From contig PNAS01000026.1 of NCBI GenBank assembly GCA_003169695.1, positions 101,732 through 165,731 on the forward strand: a DNA stretch of 64,000 nt, read 5' to 3'. Source of the DNA: Spartobacteria bacterium. Lineage in GTDB: Bacteria > Verrucomicrobiota > Verrucomicrobiia > Chthoniobacterales > UBA10450. Numbering within the stretch: the stretch's first letter is position 1; each line of letters begins with the position of its first letter. The translations under genes and the position numbers were made by a program. The notes beneath the pieces were generated by a model, which did not search any database, was not told the DNA's origin, and worked only from the letters and a program-made list of their open reading frames with translations. This document shows positions 1-9,241 of this stretch, one piece after another.

Positions 1-251
1 CCCACGAGAAGTCGACTGCACAATGTCGTAAAGAAAGGGGGCATTTTACACTCTATGTCTGCTGTTGCGGGGGGCTCTGCCCGAACACGACAATGCCAAC
101 GGAGGGACTTGTCAGCCCATGTCACCGTGTCCCATGGATCCGCTTCGCCTCGTCGCCCAGCCTCCTCCGCCAACGCACAAGCGGCGACTGGAAGGCATTG
201 GTGCGCAGGCCGCACGGCCGGGACTCGCCTCAGCAAGTCCTTCCGGGTATT

Positions 252-977
252 ATGATAGACGTCATGCGGTCAGGTTCAGCTCAAACCGACGTGGAGTTCG
301 ATAATCCGGTACCTTTCTCGATTGAAGACGAGAAGTTTGACCTGATCTATCCGCGGCAGATCCGAGAATTCTCGTCGCTCCATTGGACGCCAGTAGCTGT
401 CGCCGCCGAGGCTGCGAAAATGTTGATAACTGCATCGGGCCTGCGCGTTTTGGATATCGGCTCCGGGGTTGGCAAGTTCTGTCTGGTGGGCGCATCTCAG
501 ACGGATGGCCAGTTCACCGGAGTGGAGCAGCGAAGCGACCTCGTCGCGGCCGCCAGGCGGGCGGCAATTGATCTGAGGGTTTCCAACATCGAGTTCATTC
601 ACGGCAACGTGATGGAGATCGACTTCGCGGATTACGACGCGTTCTACCTGTTCAATCCTTTTGAGGAAAACATGCATTACGGGCACAAGATCGACTCTGC
701 CGTCCGCCTCTCCCCGGCGTTGTTCAAAACGTATACGAGCCATGTCGCCGCCCAGTTGGGAGCGAGGCCGATCGGGACTCGGGTGGTGACCTACATGGGA
801 TACTCCGATGACATACCGGCGTGTTACTACTGCGAGGAAGCGCTCTTTGGCGATGACCTGAAGTTGTGGATCAAGCAGCGGGAGTATGAGCCTGACATCG
901 AACGGCTCGGCCTTAACGTCTCGCGAAGCAATCGGGGCAGCAACGGTTGGAAGCCGCCACGGGGAAAAACCAGTTGA
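252..977 (+). CDS. Class I SAM-dependent methyltransferase-like protein
   Basis: The product is about 241 residues. A glycine-rich SAM-binding loop (VLDIGSGVGKF) sits near residue 62, followed by an acidic strand end (FTGVEQR) and a later 'LFNPFEEN' segment in the motif IV position. This is the arrangement of a Rossmann-fold methyltransferase; the substrate is not evident. The frame is open back to position 93, but residues before about 252 look non-coding in character, so ATG 252 (or ATG 264) is the likelier start. There is no strong ribosome binding site. No partner gene lies beside it, and a hairpin follows the stop. Confidence 0.75.
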   Translation: MIDVMRSGSAQTDVEFDNPVPFSIEDEKFDLIYPRQIREFSSLHWTPVAVAAEAAKMLITASGLRVLDIGSGVGKFCLVGASQTDGQFTGVEQRSDLVAAARRAAIDLRVSNIEFIHGNVMEIDFADYDAFYLFNPFEENMHYGHKIDSAVRLSPALFKTYTSHVAAQLGARPIGTRVVTYMGYSDDIPACYYCEEALFGDDLKLWIKQREYEPDIERLGLNVSRSNRGSNGWKPPRGKTS

Positions 978-980
978 GAG

Positions 981-1013
981 CGTAAAGCTCCGTGGGAGCC
1001 ACGCTCCTTTACG
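981..1013 (+). terminator. Imperfect hairpin after the methyltransferase gene
   Basis: Two 13-base arms (cgtaaagctccgt and acgctcctttacg) pair with few mismatches around a short loop, starting three bases past the stop. There is no clear T-tract, so this may equally be a small palindromic repeat. Confidence 0.4.
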
Positions 1014-1128
1014 GAGTTAAGGGTTGATTGGCCACTAGGACCTTGTCGATAAACCATCAACGATCATCCATCATCCCCTGCTTAGTATTACAATCGCGGC
1101 GAGCGCTTAATCCGTGCTTCAGTCAATA

Positions 1129-1476
1129 TTAGGTGGCATCTGTTTTCGAGCGTCCGGCAAATACGGCGACCAACAGGAAAATATAAATGACAGCTTGCAG
1201 CACCGAACCAATCATGCCGAACGCGCTAAACGCCCACATTCGGGTTTCCCGGTTCCCGTTCTGAAGCGCCCAATTCTGGAGAACAGCCTGCCCGACAGGC
1301 ATGACGAAGCAAAGAACCAGGGCGAGACCGAAACCCAGAAGTGCCCAAAGCGCACCCTTGGGCGCATCCCGCCATTTGGCAAGGATGACGAGGCAAGCCA
1401 CCAGGGAAATTATGACTCTCGGCAGATACACCGCAAACGTGGAAAGGAATGTCTTGATCTCGTCCGTGTTGTTCAT
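1129..1476 (-). CDS. Small hypothetical membrane protein (about four TM segments)
   Basis: The 115-residue product begins MNNTDEIKTFLSTFAVYLPR and contains hydrophobic stretches near residues 15-35, 42-62 and 85-108 separated by short charged loops, so it is probably an inner-membrane protein. I do not recognise the family. The first ~48 codons and the upstream flank recur at 3366-3580, where the gene is truncated by a small inverted-repeat element. That makes this the intact parent copy. Function unknown. Confidence 0.6.
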   Translation of the reverse strand: MNNTDEIKTFLSTFAVYLPRVIISLVACLVILAKWRDAPKGALWALLGFGLALVLCFVMPVGQAVLQNWALQNGNRETRMWAFSAFGMIGSVLQAVIYIFLLVAVFAGRSKTDAT

Positions 1477-1767
1477 AGGCCGGCGATGTTGCGTTTACCG
1501 CGTAACGAAAGCAAGCCTCTTGGTTCCAGCGGTAGCGTGCGACGCGGCAGGAGCTGGCCTCCCAATATGGCCACCGTCTAGATTTGTTGACGCCTATTTC
1601 CCATAGGTTTGGTAAGCAAAAGATGTTGCCGCCGAAAGCGAGCTGAATCAGAGGCCGGCGGTCAGGCGACAGTAGTCTGGTAGCGCGACACCGGGCGAGC
1701 GATCTGCGTCGCGCGTCTCGCATGCTGGTGGCGGCGTTCCGCTGTCGCGAACCTTCTCTTCGTGCGC

Positions 1768-2301
1768 TCAGAGTTTATCCAGAGAAACGGCGACGTAAGG
1801 CTTTATGTCGTCGGTTAGATCACTGATGAGCTTAGAGATAACGTCCTTCTGCTCTTGGAGGTTGGTGTAATGCGCCGGATCCTGGGTCTCCTCAAAATCT
1901 ATGAAGACAAAGAATTTTGTCAGTGCTTTTCTCAACGCATTGACAAGATTCAGCACTTCAGCTGGGAGCCCCAACACCTTCTCGTCAGCAGTCTCATTGA
2001 AAAAGTCCGAGATAATGACGAGGGTTTGCATTGAATCGATTACCAGCTCATCCCCGTTTTTTTGCGGCGCTAGGTCTACCAAACGGGCTACTGAAATCTT
2101 CACGCGAGCCGTAAGTTTGATGAGAGAACGAAGCGCGTCCCTTGTGCCCTTGTCTTCGTTAATCGCGCTCGCTCGCCGGGCCAGGTGTTTCTGGAGCCTG
2201 AAATTCAGAAAAAGAGAGATTATCGACACAAAAGCCGCCACCAAGGCAGCGAAAGCCGTTGCCGTTGGCGAAGTCCAATCTTGGAACAAATGTTGAATCA
2301 T
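1768..2301 (-). CDS. Hypothetical protein with one N-terminal TM segment
   Basis: The 177-residue product starts at ATG 2301 (MIQHLFQDWTSPTATAFAAL). A hydrophobic helix lies near residues 10-32, and the rest is a charged helical domain containing LIKLTARVKISVARLVDL. No catalytic motif is visible. The start lies 13 bases after the stop of the gene at 2315-2869, so the two are probably co-transcribed. The frame is open upstream to 2412, but that part overlaps the preceding gene and is not needed. Function unknown. Confidence 0.6.
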   Translation of the reverse strand: MIQHLFQDWTSPTATAFAALVAAFVSIISLFLNFRLQKHLARRASAINEDKGTRDALRSLIKLTARVKISVARLVDLAPQKNGDELVIDSMQTLVIISDFFNETADEKVLGLPAEVLNLVNALRKALTKFFVFIDFEETQDPAHYTNLQEQKDVISKLISDLTDDIKPYVAVSLDKL

Positions 2302-2314
2302 ATATTCATTGGGA

Positions 2315-2869
2315 TCACGGAAACTGCGGCTTGGGAGAAGAAGTTGGTGTCGCTTCTTGCGGGAATGGCAAAGAAACCGATGACGAACGCCGCTGCCCCC
2401 AGTGAAATCCACCGAGCCATTCGAGTCCGTCCAGTCTTCGATGCGTCAAGAATGTAACTTCGATGATGCAGGCTGCGTTCCTTGGAACCTTTAATGCCGC
2501 CGCGAATTCGGATTTCTCCTTCGCGTGCAGGTTGAGGTGTGGTTCTGGTGCGATCTTCTCCCAATTCAGTTTTCCTTCTTTGTCGGCAAGTCGCTGCATT
2601 CCGGCCAAACTGATAGGTGGCGGCCCTACCGTGGAGTCGAGATAAGTAACTCTCACTTGCGAGTCGCCCAGTTGTAAGGTGCCATACTCACCGCGTTCAA
2701 GCTTTACGTCGACCGCGAGATAGTCTTCCTGATCGTTGAGGTGGAAGCGAGAGGAATCGATCGCAACATCCATATTGGCGGACATCCAACCTGTCAAAAG
2801 GCGGTAGATAAAGAAAATGCCGACAGCAAACACGGCAATTGTCTGGATGGATTCTTTCATAGAGATCAT
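2315..2869 (-). CDS. Hypothetical single-pass membrane protein
   Basis: The 184-residue product has an N-terminal hydrophobic anchor (about residues 8-28) followed by a soluble domain with alternating strands and a Pro/Ser tail. It starts at ATG 2869 or ATG 2860. It precedes and is probably co-transcribed with the helical membrane protein at 1768-2301. No family or catalytic motif is recognised. The pair lies between the two copies of the 115-residue membrane protein gene. Confidence 0.55.
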   Translation of the reverse strand: MISMKESIQTIAVFAVGIFFIYRLLTGWMSANMDVAIDSSRFHLNDQEDYLAVDVKLERGEYGTLQLGDSQVRVTYLDSTVGPPPISLAGMQRLADKEGKLNWEKIAPEPHLNLHAKEKSEFAAALKVPRNAACIIEVTFLTHRRLDGLEWLGGFHWGQRRSSSVSLPFPQEATPTSSPKPQFP

Positions 2870-3273
2870 GGTGGCGTGGTTGGGCGCTCGACAAAGATTA
2901 AGCGAACGTTCTTCGTCTATTTCGGCGGTTGAGGGGTCTTTGCGCAGCGGAAAACTGTAGGATCGAGAGCACGTCGAATTGCGTGGAGGGTGACAAGGTG
3001 AAAATGAGGAACTTGCGCCGTGAAAAAAATGGTCAGCGACGGCGATGATTTTTCAGATCGAAAATAGATATTCCTGCCGGATCCTGCCAACGGACCCGGA
3101 CCCGATTCTCGACCGAGGTGGCCGGTAGCAGTCGGGCGCTCCACCGTAAGGAATTGCCTCACGCTAATTGACTACGGAATCCACCGGATGGGGTTCCAAG
3201 AATATTTGAGCGGCCAGAAGGAGAATTCCTGCATGCCATCTCCCGATCAGTTCTGCCTGAAGAGTGGTCAGTG
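2870..3273. other. No gene recognised
   Basis: About 400 bases upstream of the two-gene unit at 1768-2869. Short open frames exist but none has a plausible start, composition or recognisable product. It ends at the inverted-repeat element at 3274. Confidence 0.5.
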
Positions 3274-3365
3274 GGGGTCAAGTCTAAATTCCTTGACACA
3301 CCTGCTTCAGCTCGGGCAGCTGAAATCCTTTCGACCGATATGTTAAGGAATTTAGACTTGACCCC
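3274..3365. mobile_element. 92-bp MITE-like element with perfect 21-bp terminal inverted repeats
   Basis: The left arm (3274-3294) starts ggggtcaagtctaaatt, and the right arm (3345-3365) is its exact reverse complement over 21 bases. Inside is a second hairpin with arms ttcagct and agctgaa around cgggc (3306-3324). There is no coding capacity. The element ends exactly where the duplicated membrane-protein gene stops matching its parent, which fits an insertion. This nested-hairpin shape is typical of small non-autonomous elements mobilised in trans. No target-site duplication is obvious. Confidence 0.8.
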
Positions 3366-3509
3366 GTCTGGACCCGGGCAAAGTGCAGCACCGCGTGCCT
3401 CCCGCCACTTGGCCAGGATGACGATGCAAGCCACCAGGCAAATTATGACTCTCGGCAGATACACCGCAAACGTGGAAAGGAATGTTTTGATCTCGTCAGC
3501 GTTGTTCAT
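3366..3509 (-). pseudogene. Truncated copy of the 115-residue membrane protein gene
   Basis: The first ~48 codons (MNNADEIKTFLSTFAVYLPR...) closely match the gene at 1129-1476, and upstream DNA to about 3580 also matches. The reading frame then runs into the inverted-repeat element at 3274-3365, and the rest of the gene is missing. It is a partial segmental duplication followed or accompanied by element insertion. Confidence 0.75.
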
Positions 3510-3580
3510 AGACCGTGATGTTGTATTTGCCGCGTAACGAAAGCAAGTCCCTTGGTTCCAGCGGGAACGCTCGACTGCGA
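3385..3580 (-). repeat. Second copy of a ~190-bp segment (first copy about 1350-1545)
   Basis: The shared segment covers the gene 5' end plus roughly 70 bases upstream. Matches include cgtaacgaaagcaag in both flanks, with scattered substitutions in between. The copies are divergent, so the event is not recent. Confidence 0.7.
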
Positions 3581-3750
3581 TGGAGAAGCCTTCGAAAGTC
3601 GAGAACATGTTTTGACTGAAAAGGGCTGCAATCAAATGGAGCGGCGTTACAGCAATTGGTCACCTGATTCTGTCAAGGTTTGACGACTCACCCCTATCCT
3701 CCAGCTATCTCGCTCACCCGACGTTGTGCATCAAGCAGCGGACAGTTAAC

Positions 3751-4641
3751 TTATTTTTGGCTCAGAAATCGGCGCACTTCCGTGTTCACGAAGTGATGCG
3801 GTCTCCATCCGTTAATCAACTTCTCCAAAAAGAACGTATCGGCCGCTCCCAAGGCCAAACCGCTGATCGTGCCTATGCCGCCAGCGCCGGCTAAGTCCAG
3901 AGCTGCGCCGGTACCTGTAAAGATTGCCCAGCGCAGACTTTTGCCGGGCAATCGATCCAACCACGTAGTTTGAGAAACCGCCCTGGTATATTCTTTCAAC
4001 AGATTCGAACTCGGTGGAGTGGCTTGCAACCACGAACGAAACTGTCCGGCTTTTTCGATCACCGGCAGGAAACCTCGAAAGGTTCGCTCGCCGGAATCGA
4101 TAGCTTCGGCTAACGCATTGCCGTCATCGAATAACAAATCTTGAAAAGAGCGGAGCTGAGGCTCGTAGCTGACTCTAGGTCTCAGAATGTTCCCGGTCCT
4201 GAGGGCAATAAGATTGCTGTACAGCGGCTCTAGGGCCATTTCAGACCCCGCAATTGCCGCGTCTTCCGCTAGTTTGTGTGCGCGTAGCAATCTACCAATT
4301 AAATACGCGGTGCTAATCTCGGGATTCAGAAGTGATTTGCTAAAGGGATAAGGGGGATAGGTAGTATCGCGGTGGTACTTCGTGTTGAGCGCTTCAAAGC
4401 TGATGTCCGTATCCACTCGGACAAGTCCGTCCGGAATCAGCTCAACGTCAAATTGCAGTTGCTCGGGAAATACCTCATCAGGGAACAACGTTGTTAGCGC
4501 GCATCTCGCACCTTTGACAGCGTAATCTCGGTTCAATCCAGCTAGGAATCGAGTCACCAAGTTTTCATCGATTGTGCGGCGGTGAATTAATTTGTTAAAT
4601 CGGGAGTGCCATCCTCCGTGTCTTGCCAGTACGTTTTGCAA
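3751..4641 (-). CDS. Hypothetical protein, C-terminal glycine-rich hydrophobic segment
   Basis: The 296-residue product is mostly helical and charged, with a glycine/alanine-rich hydrophobic stretch near residues 243-270 (GTGAALDLAGAGGIGTISGL) that could be a membrane hairpin. No family is recognised. Its first ~16 codons overlap, in another frame, the end of the 123-residue frame at 4595-4966. Either these are two overlapping genes or one gene carrying a frameshift near 4600-4640. Function unknown. Confidence 0.5.
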   Translation of the reverse strand: MQNVLARHGGWHSRFNKLIHRRTIDENLVTRFLAGLNRDYAVKGARCALTTLFPDEVFPEQLQFDVELIPDGLVRVDTDISFEALNTKYHRDTTYPPYPFSKSLLNPEISTAYLIGRLLRAHKLAEDAAIAGSEMALEPLYSNLIALRTGNILRPRVSYEPQLRSFQDLLFDDGNALAEAIDSGERTFRGFLPVIEKAGQFRSWLQATPPSSNLLKEYTRAVSQTTWLDRLPGKSLRWAIFTGTGAALDLAGAGGIGTISGLALGAADTFFLEKLINGWRPHHFVNTEVRRFLSQK

Positions 4642-4966
4642 TGGGTTTGAGGGTCTTGTTTAGACACTCCATTAAACTACCTTCCGTAATTGGGACGATT
4701 GCTGGGAGAACGATTTCGCGGCGCGTGCGATCAGGCCAAAATGTTCCTGTAGCGTTTTCTTCGTAGTCGATTGCTAGATAGTTGCGAGAGAGATATTCCT
4801 CCAGAATGGCAGGCTCAAATTCTCGTATCAAACACGGCAGAGATATTTTGTCCGTGACGATTCGCACGCGTCCATAAAACAGCATGGCTTCCGCAAGGAA
4901 ACCAAACTTGAAGGCGTACTCCGCACTTTGCCTACGCTCTGCCTCGACCGTGATTCGTTCGAACAT
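4595..4966 (-). CDS. Hypothetical protein, or N-terminal part of a frameshifted gene
   Basis: The 123-residue product (MFERITVEAERRQSAEYAFK...) looks like a normal soluble protein but is short and ends within the start of the downstream frame on the same strand (47-base overlap). Its size and position make it a good candidate for the missing N-terminus of the 3751-4641 protein. No motif is recognised. Confidence 0.45.
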   Translation of the reverse strand: MFERITVEAERRQSAEYAFKFGFLAEAMLFYGRVRIVTDKISLPCLIREFEPAILEEYLSRNYLAIDYEENATGTFWPDRTRREIVLPAIVPITEGSLMECLNKTLKPIAKRTGKTRRMALPI

Positions 4967-5427
4967 GAAACCTTGGTTTCACCACCGTGCCGCACAGAGG
5001 TTGGTAGCGATAGTGACCGGTCTGCGCATTGTGGTTTATCCCGTTGCTGAAAAATCAGGCAGCGGGAACGGGCAATCTATGGTGCGCTTTCACACATGTC
5101 AGCCGATCAACCCGTCATTTGCCTCGCAGTAAGTTGTTCATCGGTCGCAAAATACTGGGTCGGTAAATCACAATTTGCGCTCGCCAGGATAAGCTCTCGA
5201 CCAATGCGGACCGTGTGCATGAAGTAATTCATGAAGATGACATTTTTCCACCACGCGGAAGATGGAATCTATGTTGAGGCTTGCGCGGGCGGTGGCGGTG
5301 TCGCGCTTCGCCTTCTTTTCGGAGAATATATTTCGTTCATTCACCTTACGCTCATCGTCCTGGGGAACTATTACCCTACTTCCCGGTCATACTCGAACGT
5401 CAACAATGACCCCGCTTGCGCCCCTGA
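4967..5427. other. Intergenic stretch, no feature recognised
   Basis: About 460 bases between the hypothetical genes and the end of the Kelch-type gene. A short forward open frame around 5231-5500 overlaps the Kelch gene end and has no credible composition. No RNA gene or convincing repeat was seen. Confidence 0.5.
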
Positions 5428-8400
5428 TCAGTTGAGTCCAAAAACTTCCACCAATGCAACACCGGTACCATTGTTCACTCCGCGAACAATGGCGGTGTAA
5501 GAGCCGGGATTGAGACTGGTTAAGATCGCGGATTCGAGATAGTGGCGTGGCGCAAGGCCGCTATCGATGATCGCCTGTTTATTAGATGCGTCCATCCAGT
5601 TGTCGTTGGATGCGAGCAACGCGCCATTGCCATCGTGCAATTCGAGGGAGGGATCGGCCAGAGCATTGGCAACACCAGATTGAGCCAAGGATGGCCCGAT
5701 CGCGCGCACGACCACGTATTCCGGACCTGATCCAGTTACGATCAACCCGCCAATCATCACGCTGTCCCCCGTCTGAGCGAAAGCGCGCGTTGAAATATTG
5801 CCGAATTTGGAAATGGCGGTTTGATCGAGATCGTACGCTTCAACAACCGCGGTTCCGGTGCCATTGTTCACGCCGTGAATAACAGCGGTGTAAGCGCCAG
5901 GATTGAGGCTGGTCAAAATCGCCGATTCGAGATTGTGGCTTGGCGCAAGGCCGCTATCGATGATCGCCTGTTTATTAGGTGCGTCCATCCAGTTGTCGTT
6001 GGATGCGAGCAATGCACCTGTTGAATCATGCAGTTCCAAAACCGGATCTTGTAATGCATCAGCAATCCCAGAATTTGAAAGGCTGGGCCCAATCGCACGC
6101 AAAATGACTCTCTTGACTCCACTGCCGGTGACGATCAATCCGCCGATCATGACGTTGTCGCCGGTCTGCACAAAGGCTCGCGTGGAGATATTAGCGAGCC
6201 TCACCGGCGGCGGACCAGGCTGTCCTGCGCAATATTCTCCTCCAGTGCTGCGGACAAAGCCGTGAGCGTAGCCGAAAGAATCCTGAAAGGTAAAAAAGCC
6301 GCCCCATACAATCATCCGACTGCCAGTCCAGACTCCGGTTGGGGAGTCGACCGCGTGGGGGGCATTGACTGGCGTAGTTGCGGTCCAAGTGTCAAAAGCC
6401 GGACTGTATCGGCCAGCTGTGTTGAGAAAGCGGTTCTGCCCGGAATTAAAACCGCCCCAGACGATCATCTCGTCGCCGGTCCATATAGTTGAATGAGCGC
6501 CGCGGCCTTCAGGCGCGTTGAAAAGGCTGGTAGCAGTCCATGTGTCGGTGTTTGGAGTGTACCTAGCTCCAGTGTTTACATCGGTACTGCCATTGTAACC
6601 GCCCCAGACGATCATCTCCTTGCCTGTCCATATTCCGCTATGCCCGGCTCGCGGTGCTGTACCAACGGTGCTAGTGGCGGTCCAACTGTCTGTGGCCGGA
6701 TCATATTTTCCACCGGTGTTACCGGCGGCATAATAACCGCCGCCCCAAACGATCATCTCGCTGCCTGTCCAGACAGCGGTATGGAAGTTTCGCGCACTAG
6801 GCGCATTCGTCGTGCTCGTGGCGACCCAGCTGTCAGTATTCGGGTTATATCGCCCGCCAGTGTTGACCAGAGCAGCCCCATTTCCAGGAATATCAGAGTT
6901 ACCACCCCACACGATCATTTCGCTGCCGGTCCAAACGGAGGAGTGATACCGCCGTCGATCAGGGGCATTCGCCAGCGTCGTAGGAGTCCAAGTGTTTGCT
7001 GCGGGATCGTATCGTCCACCGGTGTTCAAGATGTGAATGACGGTGCCATCGTCATACCAACCGCCCCAGACGATCATTTCCGTTCCCGTCCAAACCGCGG
7101 TGTGGTCTTGCCGAGCTACAGGCGCGTTTACCGTGCTGGTCGGCGCCCATGTGTCTAAAGCAGGGTCGTATCGGCCTCCAGTGTTTGTGGCTAAAACAGG
7201 AGCATTAGTTCCGCCGCCCCACACGATCATTTCACTCCCCGTCCAAACCGCCGTGTGCCCAGCTCGGCCCGCCGGTGTATTGGTAGTGCGAACTGGAGTC
7301 CAGGTATCGGCTGCCGGGTCGTACCTCCCACCGGTGTTGGACGTTTCACCATATAATCCGCCAAAAACAATCATCTCGCTCCCTGTCCAAATGGTCGTGT
7401 TCGTATCTGCACCGTACGGGCCGTTAATTGTGCTCATCGGACTCCAGGTATTCGCAGCCGGATTATAGCGCGCCCCGGAATTGAATTGGCCGTCGACATT
7501 GCCGCCCCACACAATCATTTCGCTGCCTGTCCAGACAGTGCTGGGCGAAAAGCGGCCCGGCGGCGGGTTGCTTGCGCTCAACGCAACCCAGGTGTCAGAC
7601 GCCGGGTTGTATCTGGCGCCATCACTTACGTAATGGCCATTCCAGCCGCCCCAAATTATCATCTCGGTGCCAGTCCACACCGCGGCATGGGAGTATCGCG
7701 CCCCGGGCGCATTCACCGCGCTCAGCGTCGTCCATGTGTTTAGCGCAGGATTGTATCTCGCCCCGTTATTTAAGTAACCGTAGTAGTTTTGGCCGCCCCA
7801 AACGACCATTTCGCTGCCCGTCCATACAACTGAATGCTCGAACCGGCCCGCCGGCGCATTAGCGTTGATGAGAGTAGTCCAGGTATCCGCTGTCGGGTCA
7901 TATAGACCGCCAGTGTTCGAATATGCCGCTGCCGGATCTGTTTGCGTTCCATCTATTCCGCCCCATACAATCATCGCGCTGCCGGTCCACACGGCGGTAT
8001 GGGAAGATCGCGCTGTAGGTGCATTGCTAAGGCTAGTCGGCTTCCAACTGTCACTGGCCGGATCGTACCTACCACCGCTATTAAAATAAATGCCGCCAAG
8101 CGCATATCCACCCCAGACGACCATTTCCGTGCCGGTCCACACCGCCGTATGGCCATATCGCGCAACTGGTGCGTTCGTCAGGCTTACCTTCGACCAATTG
8201 TCAGTGGCTGGGTTATACCTGTCTCCGGTGCCTACAGCCTCGTCATAGTTGAACCCGCCCCACACGATCATTTCGCTGCCCGTCCACACCGCAGTATGGA
8301 GGGCGCGGCGTGCCGGCAGGTCTGCCAAGGGCGACCATGTGTTATCAGTGCATACGCTCGCGGGACTGGTCAAAAGAGGTAGCGAGTAGCCGGTGAAAAC

Positions 8401-8973
8401 AGAATCGCTCTCGCCTCGCGGGCTCTGAGAGTGGACCTCTGCCTGTCCGCGCTGCCTCGGAACGCTGCCGGGCTTTGCGTTCGTCTCATAAAATTCAGTC
8501 ACCCGGCGCTCCGATAACGCCGGCCGGGCCAGACATTCCGCGATGACGAATGGATCATTGCCCAGCGCTTCAAATAATTCGCGCAACATCGCTGGATCCT
8601 TTGTGTGCTGCGCCATTCGCTCCATCTCTGCCTGTAATTGCTGGGCGCTAACCGGTTGCTGCCAGTATTCCTCCAGCACACCTGAGTTTCGCAAATGGTC
8701 TCGTACTTTGTTTTCAATCTGTGCCCGGGACATCACAGTCTCCAGGGCAGGCTTGGAATCAGTGCGTTCCTTCGGCCAGATGCGATGATGCCAATAAACT
8801 TCTTCAATCTTCCGTTGATAATCCACCCGCTGTTCAAACGTCAGCGTTCGGGGAAAAACTTTGGTCGACGCTTCGGGAGGGAAGGAAGCGAGCAACGTTG
8901 CGCTCGCGAAACAGCCGACGACAAGTGCGGCACTGAAATAGATGCGGGAGCGGAGGGATAGGGGGGCGCTCAT
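5428..8973 (-). CDS. Large exported Kelch-type beta-propeller protein with two C-terminal ISTRxF domains
   Basis: The 1,181-residue product begins with a signal-anchor-like segment (about residues 10-30), then a helical region to about 175. Next come fourteen ~50-residue units each built around a core like HTAVWTGSEMIVWGG, followed by RYNPATDNW-type strands: a Kelch-like beta-propeller array, enough for about two propellers. The last ~250 residues are two copies of a domain starting NISTRAF and containing RAIGPSL and a conserved NDNWMDA segment. These are probably secretion or surface domains. The two C-terminal copies are nearly identical in DNA over at least 80 bases. The gene stands alone. 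It is likely extracytoplasmic; ligand unknown. Confidence 0.85.
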   Translation of the reverse strand: MSAPLSLRSRIYFSAALVVGCFASATLLASFPPEASTKVFPRTLTFEQRVDYQRKIEEVYWHHRIWPKERTDSKPALETVMSRAQIENKVRDHLRNSGVLEEYWQQPVSAQQLQAEMERMAQHTKDPAMLRELFEALGNDPFVIAECLARPALSERRVTEFYETNAKPGSVPRQRGQAEVHSQSPRGESDSVFTGYSLPLLTSPASVCTDNTWSPLADLPARRALHTAVWTGSEMIVWGGFNYDEAVGTGDRYNPATDNWSKVSLTNAPVARYGHTAVWTGTEMVVWGGYALGGIYFNSGGRYDPASDSWKPTSLSNAPTARSSHTAVWTGSAMIVWGGIDGTQTDPAAAYSNTGGLYDPTADTWTTLINANAPAGRFEHSVVWTGSEMVVWGGQNYYGYLNNGARYNPALNTWTTLSAVNAPGARYSHAAVWTGTEMIIWGGWNGHYVSDGARYNPASDTWVALSASNPPPGRFSPSTVWTGSEMIVWGGNVDGQFNSGARYNPAANTWSPMSTINGPYGADTNTTIWTGSEMIVFGGLYGETSNTGGRYDPAADTWTPVRTTNTPAGRAGHTAVWTGSEMIVWGGGTNAPVLATNTGGRYDPALDTWAPTSTVNAPVARQDHTAVWTGTEMIVWGGWYDDGTVIHILNTGGRYDPAANTWTPTTLANAPDRRRYHSSVWTGSEMIVWGGNSDIPGNGAALVNTGGRYNPNTDSWVATSTTNAPSARNFHTAVWTGSEMIVWGGGYYAAGNTGGKYDPATDSWTATSTVGTAPRAGHSGIWTGKEMIVWGGYNGSTDVNTGARYTPNTDTWTATSLFNAPEGRGAHSTIWTGDEMIVWGGFNSGQNRFLNTAGRYSPAFDTWTATTPVNAPHAVDSPTGVWTGSRMIVWGGFFTFQDSFGYAHGFVRSTGGEYCAGQPGPPPVRLANISTRAFVQTGDNVMIGGLIVTGSGVKRVILRAIGPSLSNSGIADALQDPVLELHDSTGALLASNDNWMDAPNKQAIIDSGLAPSHNLESAILTSLNPGAYTAVIHGVNNGTGTAVVEAYDLDQTAISKFGNISTRAFAQTGDSVMIGGLIVTGSGPEYVVVRAIGPSLAQSGVANALADPSLELHDGNGALLASNDNWMDASNKQAIIDSGLAPRHYLESAILTSLNPGSYTAIVRGVNNGTGVALVEVFGLN
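5540..6016 (-). repeat. Tandem near-identical C-terminal domain repeats inside the Kelch gene
   Basis: Positions 5540-5620 and 5936-6016 match at about 75 of 80 bases, much closer than the rest of the two domain copies. This suggests recent duplication or gene conversion within the gene. Confidence 0.75.
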
Positions 8974-9241
8974 TCGGGGGCATTCTTATGCCGGAATAGA
9001 AAATTGTCAAACGGTATGTGCGTCAGCCGTCGACCGCAGATTTAGGGGAACGTCTTCCGCGACCTTACTTCGATACCCGGGGTCGGCATCCTCGGAGCGA
9101 GCTCGACTTCAATAGGCAGAAAGGGCGCTCAATCAATTGAGACGCAACCTTCAACAGTAATTCCCTGCCCAATGGGAAACCGTATTCCGCGCTGACGCCC
9201 GCACCGAAGATCCAGACTGTTTTTGCGCGTACCACCCAGTT

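Noticed and set aside
2917..3162. Short minus-strand open frame (81 codons)
   Set aside because: Composition and sequence look random, and nothing supports a start.
5231..5500. Short plus-strand open frame in the gap before the Kelch gene
   Set aside because: It overlaps the Kelch gene end, has no ribosome site and no recognisable product.
6200..8350. Regularly spaced ~150-bp repeats that could suggest a CRISPR-like or satellite array
   Set aside because: The period matches the ~50-residue Kelch-like units of an intact reading frame, and the repeats are too divergent and too long for CRISPR.
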